10,904 nt of DNA, from positions 1-10,904 of the forward strand of contig DEKS01000129.1 of assembly GCA_002354005.1 (NCBI GenBank), written 5' to 3'. Origin of the DNA: Bacteroidales bacterium UBA2716. GTDB taxonomy: Bacteria; Bacteroidota; Bacteroidia; Bacteroidales; UBA932. A program made the translations under genes and the position numbers. The notes under the pieces were generated by a model, which searched no databases, had not been told where the DNA came from, and was given only the letters and a program-made list of their open reading frames with translations. Shown here one piece after another: positions 6,028-10,904 of this stretch (the first letter of the stretch is position 1; every line of letters starts with the position of its first letter).

Positions 6028-8906
6028 GAAAACTTCTGCTTCTGTTCCTCCTTGTTCCCCTGCTGGCCCCGGCCCAGACCTTCAAGGTGGGGACCTACAA
6101 CATTTGCACCTCCGGTTCCCGGAAATCCTTTGTGGAGAAGGGAAAGGCCGGCGTAATTGCCGACCCTCAGCGCTATTGGTGCAACAGTGCAACGGCGGTG
6201 GCCGACATGATTGCGGACCTGGACTGTGATGTTATTGGCATCCAGGAGGTCTGTGACAGCATCTGGGGCAACAAAGGAGACCTGGACATCCGCCGCCTGG
6301 TGGAGGAGCGCCATCCGGGCTACGAGTGGATCCTGTATCCCAACACCGTAAAAGGCATTTCCTACGACGTGGCCATTGCCTATAAGCGGGAAGTGTTTGA
6401 TACGCTGGCCACCGGCATTTTCTGGACCGGCGGGCATCCGGACCGCCCCAAAACCCGCGCCAATGAGCCCACGCACACCTGCAAGCCGCTGGTGTGGGCG
6501 CGCTTTGTCCACAAGGCTTCCGGCAAGGAATTCTATTTTCTGGACACCCATACGGTGGTGCCCACCAAATACAAGAACGACCAGTGGCCCCGGAACCGCG
6601 GCAATGTGCTCAACCTGGAAGAAACCCGTCGCCTGGGCGAGGCCCTGGTGCCGGAGGACGTGCCTTCCATCCTGGTGGGAGACTTGAATATTGCCCATAA
6701 TGCAAAAGACTGGCACGTCATTGCCGACGGCCGATGGGAAGATGTGTACACCCGCTTCTCCAAGGAGGGGCGCCTGGAGATTGAAGACCGTGAGTGGGGG
6801 ACGCAGAATACCAAAGATGAGACCGCTTCCACCAGATGGTATCCCGACCACATCATGCTGGACGGTTTTCGGGCGCAAAGCTTCCGGATAGAAAGGGGAC
6901 AGTTCCCCACGGCCGACGGGTCCCTGCATTATCCGTCCGACCACTACCCGCTGGTGGCCCGGGTGGCCTTTGCGGAGCCTTCCCAGACCTGGGAGCGGGC
7001 CACTTCACCCGACGGGAGCATCGCCATCGAACTCCGCCCGGGTGCAGAATCGGCCTTTTACCGGGTCCTCTGCGACGGGAAGGTGGTGGTCCAATCCGCA
7101 CCCCTCTCCATGACCCTTTCCGACGGCACCGTCTTCGGGGCCGGCGAACCGCGCAAAATAGAAAGGACGAATGGAACCCTGCTCTTCAGCTACAACGGCT
7201 ATGCCCTGGAGGCACGTGCATTCAATGACGGAGTGGCCTTCCGCTGGACTGCTTCCAAGAGAAAGCCCTATCAAGTCCTGGCCGAGCAAACGGCCTTCCG
7301 TTTTGAGACGCAGGCCCGGGCCACCATCTCGCTTACCCACAAAAACGTGGATCCCTATCAGGACGACTTCGAGAACCTCTACCAGGAGGTGACCTTCCCG
7401 GTCTGGAATACCGGCAAGCCCCTGCTGGACGTAACCCCGGGACCGTGGGACAAACCCGTGAACATGAAGGCGCTGTCCAAGAAACCGCTGGCGGTCATTC
7501 CCGCCCTGGTGGAGCGTGACGGTGTCAGGATGGTCATCGCCGAGTCTGACCTGAAGGCCTACCCCGGCATGTTCCTGAAACCCTTCGGCACCGGTTTCGA
7601 GGCCGATTTCGCCCCTTATCCCGCCACCTTGAAGCAGGGCGGGAAGCGCAATCTCCAGATGATTGTCACCGCCCGCGAGAACTATATCGCCCGGTGCGAC
7701 GGCAAAGCCAGGACCTTCCCCTGGCGAGTCATCTGCATAGCCCGCGACGACCGCTCCCTGGCGCAGAACGACCTCATCACCCGCCTGGCCCCGCCGGCAG
7801 AGGGCGACTTCTCCTGGGTGAAGCCTGGAAAGGTGGCCTGGGAATGGTGGAACCAATTTGCCATCGGCGACGTGGATTTCACACCGGGGGTCAACACAGA
7901 GACCTATAAGGCCTATATAGACTTTGCCGCCCGGCATGGCATCGAATACATCCTCCTGGACGAGGGCTGGGCGGTCAGATATGCCGACGACCTTTTCTCC
8001 GTGGTCCCGGAAATCGACCTTGAAGAAATTATCGGCTACAGCAAACAGAAGAACGTCGGCATCATCCTCTGGGCGGGCTACTCGGCCTTTGTGAAAGACA
8101 TCGAGCAGGTGTGCAAGCATTACGCCGCGATGGGCGTGAAAGGCTTAAAGATAGACTTTTTCGATCGCAACGACCAGATTGTGCAGGAGGTGATGTATGA
8201 GACCGCCCGGATAGCCGCCAAATACCGCATGCTCCTCGATTTCCACGGCTGCCCGCCGCCCACAGGCCTTCAGAAGCAATTCCCCAATGTACTCAATTAC
8301 GAGGGCATCTTCGGCCTGGAGCAGATGCGGAACCGTGCCCTGCCCCAGTACGATATGGTGAGCTTTGATGTCACAGCGCCGTTCATCCGCTTTGTCACGG
8401 GCCCGGCCGACTACACGCCCGGCGCCTTCCTCAACGGAACCAGGGAGACGTTTGTCCCGTACAAACCGGCTCCCATGTCGCAGGGAACGCGCTGCCGCCA
8501 GCTGGCCGAGTATGTCGTCTTTGACGCCCCCATGCAGATGCTCTGCGACGGGCCGGTCCACTATGAGGCAGACCCCGCCTGCGCCGACTTCATCTATCGC
8601 GTCCCCACCGTTTGGGACGAGACCAGGGTGCTGGACGGCCGGATAGGAGACTATATTGTTACGGCCAGGAGGAAGGACGACACCTGGTATATCGGTGCCC
8701 TGACGGACTGGAATGCCCGGGATTTGGTTGTGGACCTGTGGGCCTTAGGCCTGCCGGAAGCCTCGGTGGAGGCCTGGGAAGACGGCCCGGACGCCGATTC
8801 TAAAGCCACGGATTGGCAGAAGCGTACGGTTTCTGCTTCCGGCGAAATAAAGATTCACCTGGCTCCCGGCGGCGGCTGGGCGGCCATCGTAAAAAATGTG
8901 AAATGA
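6024..8906 (+). CDS. Secreted EEP phosphohydrolase-GH97 glycosidase fusion
   Basis: This is a 960-residue protein with a type I signal peptide (core about 4-15, cleavage near A-P-A/Q at 17-18). Residues 20-317 are an intact EEP domain: YNI with Asn26, IQE with Glu75, DTH with His176, GDLN with Asp220/Asn222, YPDH with Asp275, SDH with Asp306/His307. Residues about 318-960 are a full GH97 enzyme: N-terminal beta-sandwich (to about 590), TIM-barrel (about 595-850: WEWWN, LLDEGW at 644-649, GLKIDFFDR), and C-terminal beta domain (about 863-960, from TVWDETRVL). Asp711 in KIDFF fits the nucleophile of retaining GH97 alpha-galactosidase-type members. Glu760 and Glu766 in NYEGIFGLE fit the calcium-binding and acid/base glutamates. 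The exact sugar is uncertain: alpha-galactoside is favoured over SusB-type alpha-glucoside. No stop, frame break or internal signal peptide lies at the join. The start is ATGA-coupled to the GLUG lipoprotein. Confidence 0.93.
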   Translation: MRKLLLLFLLVPLLAPAQTFKVGTYNICTSGSRKSFVEKGKAGVIADPQRYWCNSATAVADMIADLDCDVIGIQEVCDSIWGNKGDLDIRRLVEERHPGYEWILYPNTVKGISYDVAIAYKREVFDTLATGIFWTGGHPDRPKTRANEPTHTCKPLVWARFVHKASGKEFYFLDTHTVVPTKYKNDQWPRNRGNVLNLEETRRLGEALVPEDVPSILVGDLNIAHNAKDWHVIADGRWEDVYTRFSKEGRLEIEDREWGTQNTKDETASTRWYPDHIMLDGFRAQSFRIERGQFPTADGSLHYPSDHYPLVARVAFAEPSQTWERATSPDGSIAIELRPGAESAFYRVLCDGKVVVQSAPLSMTLSDGTVFGAGEPRKIERTNGTLLFSYNGYALEARAFNDGVAFRWTASKRKPYQVLAEQTAFRFETQARATISLTHKNVDPYQDDFENLYQEVTFPVWNTGKPLLDVTPGPWDKPVNMKALSKKPLAVIPALVERDGVRMVIAESDLKAYPGMFLKPFGTGFEADFAPYPATLKQGGKRNLQMIVTARENYIARCDGKARTFPWRVICIARDDRSLAQNDLITRLAPPAEGDFSWVKPGKVAWEWWNQFAIGDVDFTPGVNTETYKAYIDFAARHGIEYILLDEGWAVRYADDLFSVVPEIDLEEIIGYSKQKNVGIILWAGYSAFVKDIEQVCKHYAAMGVKGLKIDFFDRNDQIVQEVMYETARIAAKYRMLLDFHGCPPPTGLQKQFPNVLNYEGIFGLEQMRNRALPQYDMVSFDVTAPFIRFVTGPADYTPGAFLNGTRETFVPYKPAPMSQGTRCRQLAEYVVFDAPMQMLCDGPVHYEADPACADFIYRVPTVWDETRVLDGRIGDYIVTARRKDDTWYIGALTDWNARDLVVDLWALGLPEASVEAWEDGPDADSKATDWQKRTVSASGEIKIHLAPGGGWAAIVKNVK
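8903..8906 (+). promoter_or_regulatory. ATGA stop/start overlap (decides the SGNH gene start)
   Basis: The stop of the EEP-GH97 gene and the start of the SGNH hydrolase overlap here. This repeats the pattern of the other junctions and puts a signal peptide directly at the N-terminus, which is why this start is preferred over the upstream in-frame ATG at 8813. Confidence 0.85.
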
Positions 8907-9973
8907 GGACCTTCAAATTCATAGCAGCGGCCCTGTTTTTCCTTTGGACGTTGCCGGGCTTTGCCCAGAAAGACTATACGGATGCCCTGAGCCTTACCGT
9001 AGTGGGGAAATACACAGAAACACAGCATCCTTGGGACCGCCTGGACCAGCGGGAAGGCATGACCGACGGAGAGAAAGGCCAGGCCCGGCACTGCGCCGGC
9101 ATGGCCGTTGCGTTTTCCACCAACTCCAAGCGCATCGGCGTGCGTGTTGTTTGGAGAAAGAAGGCGACTGACGGCGGCAATATGGGGGCTATAGCGGCCC
9201 GAGGCTTTGACCTTTACATGAAAAAGGACGGACAGTGGCTCTGGGCCGGCAACGGCTATCCCAAGAACACGCCCGGGGAACCGCATGAGGTGGAACTCAT
9301 CAAGGACAGCGGCAGCGCTGAAAAGCACTGCCTGGTGTACCTGCCGCTCTTTTCCCAGCTTGAAAGCTTGGATATTGTGACGGATGAAGGCAGCTGGATT
9401 GAGGCCGATGCCCAGCCGTTCAAGGGCCGCATTGCCGTCTGGGGCTCTTCCTACACACACGGCTCGGGCGCCGGCCGCTGTGCCATGACCTGGGAAGCCC
9501 AGCTGGCACGGGCAACAGGCTACAATTTCATCAACCTGGGGTTCAGCGGCAACTGCAAGCTGCAGCCTTATTTTGCCGATGCCTTGCTGGACGCGGAGCC
9601 GGTGGATGCTTTTATCTTTGACGCTTTCTCCAATCCTACGCCCCAGGAAGTCCGGGAACGGCTGGAGCCGTTTATCAAGCGCTTTGTGGAAGCCCGTCCC
9701 GGCGTTCCGCTCATTTTCCTGCAAACCCTGCGGCGGGAAAAACGCAATTTCAGCGCCTCCTACGACGCCCGGGAGCACGCCAAGCGCGCTACGGCGGAAG
9801 AGCTGATGCAGCAGATGGCGGCTAGGTACCCCCAGGTTTACTGGATTAACACCACCAACGCCACGGCCGAAAGCCACGAGGCTACCTCCGACGGCTCCCA
9901 CCCGGATTCCTATGGTTACACCCTGTGGATGGAGTCGGTGAAGGACCCCATCCTGGAAATTCTGGCAAAATGA
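8903..9973 (+). CDS. Secreted SGNH/GDSL hydrolase with N-terminal GxDLY domain (putative carbohydrate esterase)
   Basis: Starting at ATG 8903 (ATGA overlap with the previous stop) gives 356 residues and a clear signal peptide: MRTF, core about 6-17, cleavage near F-A-Q at 20-22. An in-frame ATG at 8813 would prepend about 30 charged residues, hide the signal peptide and overlap the upstream gene by 94 bases, so it was not chosen. Residues about 25-170 form the GxDLY-type beta domain, with GFDLY at 101-105. Residues about 175-356 are the SGNH hydrolase: block I WGSSYTHGSG with nucleophile Ser183, a GFSGN block II, Asn in FSNP as the likely block III, and block V SDGSHPDSYGY with Asp330/His333. 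Family members are secreted esterases, and some remove acetyl or other acyl groups from polysaccharides. Beside GH97, glycan de-acylation is the sensible inference. Confidence 0.9.
   Translation: MRTFKFIAAALFFLWTLPGFAQKDYTDALSLTVVGKYTETQHPWDRLDQREGMTDGEKGQARHCAGMAVAFSTNSKRIGVRVVWRKKATDGGNMGAIAARGFDLYMKKDGQWLWAGNGYPKNTPGEPHEVELIKDSGSAEKHCLVYLPLFSQLESLDIVTDEGSWIEADAQPFKGRIAVWGSSYTHGSGAGRCAMTWEAQLARATGYNFINLGFSGNCKLQPYFADALLDAEPVDAFIFDAFSNPTPQEVRERLEPFIKRFVEARPGVPLIFLQTLRREKRNFSASYDAREHAKRATAEELMQQMAARYPQVYWINTTNATAESHEATSDGSHPDSYGYTLWMESVKDPILEILAK
9970..9973 (+). promoter_or_regulatory. ATGA stop/start overlap
   Basis: The stop of the SGNH hydrolase overlaps the start of the FAD-dependent oxidoreductase lipoprotein, extending the coupled gene chain beyond the right edge of the window. 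Confidence 0.85.
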
Positions 9974-10904
9974 GATGGTTTGCGCATATCGTCCTGCTGG
10001 GCGGCGTATGGCTGTCCATGCTTTCATGCGCCAAAGAGTATGACGTGTGCATATACGGCGGTACATCGGCGGGTGTGGTGGCTGCAAGAAGCGCAGCCCT
10101 GGAGGGATACAGCGTGGTTATAGTGGAGCCTTCCGGACATATTGGCGGGCTCACCACCGGCGGGCTCGGCCTTACCGATATTGGCAATAAACAGGTGGTC
10201 CAAGGGCTTTCCCGGCAGTTCTACCGGGAACTCGGGAAGCATTACGGCAAGTTGGAGAGCTGGGTGTTCGAGCCCCATGTGGCGCAGGAGGTGATGGATG
10301 CGTATATAGCGCATCCCCGCATCAGCGTTTTGCGCCATACCGGCCTGGACAGGCTTTGCAAACACGGAACGCACATCAAGGGCATGCATACAATCTTGCT
10401 CGACGAGGAAGGCCGGGTGCTTGGACGGGGGCCGAAGATTCGGGCAAAGGTGTTTATAGATGCCAGCTACGAAGGGGATTTGCTTCCTGCCTCCGGCGTG
10501 AGTTATGCCGTGGGGCGGGAATCGTCGGCACAATATGGGGAAAGCTGGAACGGCCGCCATATTGCCACCAACCATCAGTTCCCGGACAGTGTGGACCCGT
10601 ATGTGGAGCCCGGAAACCCCGCAAGCGGGCTTCTTCCTGGTGTAACTGAAGGGCCAGCAGGTGAGGATGGCGAAGGGGACGGCTTGCTGCAGGCGTATAA
10701 TCTGCGACTCTGTCTCACGGATTCGTTGGAAAATAGGATTCCGTTTACAAGGCCTTCCGGCTATGATTCTACGCGCTATGAGCTGCTTGCACGCCTCATT
10801 GCCGCGCAGCCGGCATCGGCCAAATATTTCATTTGGAGCCCCATGCCCGGGCGCAAGACCGACGTGAACAATTTCGGGGGCTTCTCTACCGACTATATCG
10901 GCGG
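9970..10904 (+). CDS. Lipoprotein FAD-dependent oxidoreductase (FAD_oxidored type), 3' end missing
   Basis: The ATG at 9970 overlaps the previous TGA, and the frame stays open to the window end, giving 311 codons. The N-terminus is a lipoprotein signal with lipobox M-L-S-C (Cys20). A Rossmann FAD-binding motif follows: DVCIYGGTSAGVVAA (25-39), with acidic Glu53 ending the second strand and GHIGGLTTGGLG after it. Further family signatures are DASYEGDLL (164 onward) with GVSYAVGRE, LQAYNLRLCLT, and KTDVNNFGGFSTDYIGG at the edge. These match the FAD-dependent oxidoreductases found across Bacteroidota polysaccharide loci, annotated as FAD_oxidored or (in some databases) xanthan-lyase-related. The substrate of most members is unknown. 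Here it may oxidise or otherwise modify a sugar or polyol released by the neighbouring hydrolases (inference). The C-terminal half lies outside the window. Confidence 0.88.
   Translation, partial: MRWFAHIVLLGGVWLSMLSCAKEYDVCIYGGTSAGVVAARSAALEGYSVVIVEPSGHIGGLTTGGLGLTDIGNKQVVQGLSRQFYRELGKHYGKLESWVFEPHVAQEVMDAYIAHPRISVLRHTGLDRLCKHGTHIKGMHTILLDEEGRVLGRGPKIRAKVFIDASYEGDLLPASGVSYAVGRESSAQYGESWNGRHIATNHQFPDSVDPYVEPGNPASGLLPGVTEGPAGEDGEGDGLLQAYNLRLCLTDSLENRIPFTRPSGYDSTRYELLARLIAAQPASAKYFIWSPMPGRKTDVNNFGGFSTDYIG

Noticed and set aside
5439..6944. Long open frame on the minus strand (501 codons)
   Set aside because: It is antisense to the GLUG lipoprotein and the EEP-GH97 gene, shows low-complexity composition and no motifs, and spans an ATGA junction of the real genes.
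6960..7000. Possible frameshift or assembly join between the EEP and GH97 domains
   Set aside because: The frame reads through from SDHYPLVARVAF into the GH97 N-domain with no stop, start with signal peptide, or repeat at the join. The sequence alone gives no sign of error, though relatives should be compared.
7005..8120. Minus-strand open frame inside the GH97 region
   Set aside because: It is a mirror of the GH97 coding frame, whose catalytic motifs are unmistakable, and has no independent support.
8813..8902. Upstream in-frame start for the SGNH gene
   Set aside because: It would add a charged, Arg-rich extension in front of a good signal peptide and overlap the GH97 gene by 94 bases, whereas 8903 fits the ATGA pattern.
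8855..10087. Minus-strand open frame opposite the SGNH gene
   Set aside because: It is antisense to a gene with complete SGNH blocks and a signal peptide, and no domain is recognisable.
10356..10867. Two short + strand frames near the right edge
   Set aside because: They are out-of-frame readings of the FAD oxidoreductase gene, whose own frame is open from 9970 to the end of the window and carries all the family motifs.

Overview
The window looks like a piece of a Bacteroidota (probably Bacteroidales) chromosome. The evidence is the string of secreted proteins and lipoproteins with fimbrillin-like domains, a GLUG-type repeat protein, a GH97 glycosidase, a GxDLY/SGNH hydrolase, very tight gene packing, and starts with no strong Shine-Dalgarno sequence. 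The DNA is visibly GC-rich for this phylum. That would fit an Alistipes/Rikenellaceae-like or uncultured gut Bacteroidales lineage, but this is inference only.

Layout: eight protein genes, all on the + strand, cover essentially every base. Both end genes run off the window. In order: (1) 3' part of an EEP (endonuclease/exonuclease/phosphatase, DNase I-like fold) enzyme, 1-654; (2) a secreted EEP paralogue whose metal and catalytic residues are mostly replaced, a likely pseudoenzyme, 651-1637; (3) a short fimbrillin-like lipoprotein, 1642-2454; (4) a lipoprotein joining a fimbrillin-like domain to an intact EEP domain, 2451-4319; (5) a lipoprotein joining the same kind of fimbrillin-like domain to GLUG-like repeats, 4324-6027; (6) a secreted fusion of an intact EEP domain and a complete GH97 glycosidase, 6024-8906; (7) a secreted SGNH esterase with a GxDLY N-domain, 8903-9973; (8) the 5' part of a lipoprotein FAD-dependent oxidoreductase, 9970 to the end. 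Five of seven junctions are ATGA stop/start overlaps and the other two have 4-base gaps, so this is very probably one transcript with translational coupling. No promoter, terminator, RNA gene, mobile element or CRISPR array is visible, and there is no intergenic stretch longer than 4 bases.

How the genes may work together: every product with a visible N-terminus has an export signal (three type I, four lipoprotein), so the set acts in the periplasm or at the cell surface. Two modules are shuffled among neighbours. EEP occurs four times (once degenerate, once fused to fimbrillin-like, once fused to GH97). Fimbrillin-like occurs three times (alone, with EEP, with GLUG repeats). EEP enzymes cut phosphoesters or phosphodiesters, GH97 removes alpha-linked sugars, and SGNH enzymes remove acyl groups. 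Taken together this suggests breakdown of a phosphate-containing, acylated glycan or glycolipid (a phosphodiester-linked polysaccharide, a glycosyl-phosphoinositide or similar), with the fimbrillin-like/GLUG lipoproteins binding substrate or scaffolding the enzymes. That functional model is inference. The domain layout and residue changes are read directly from the sequence.
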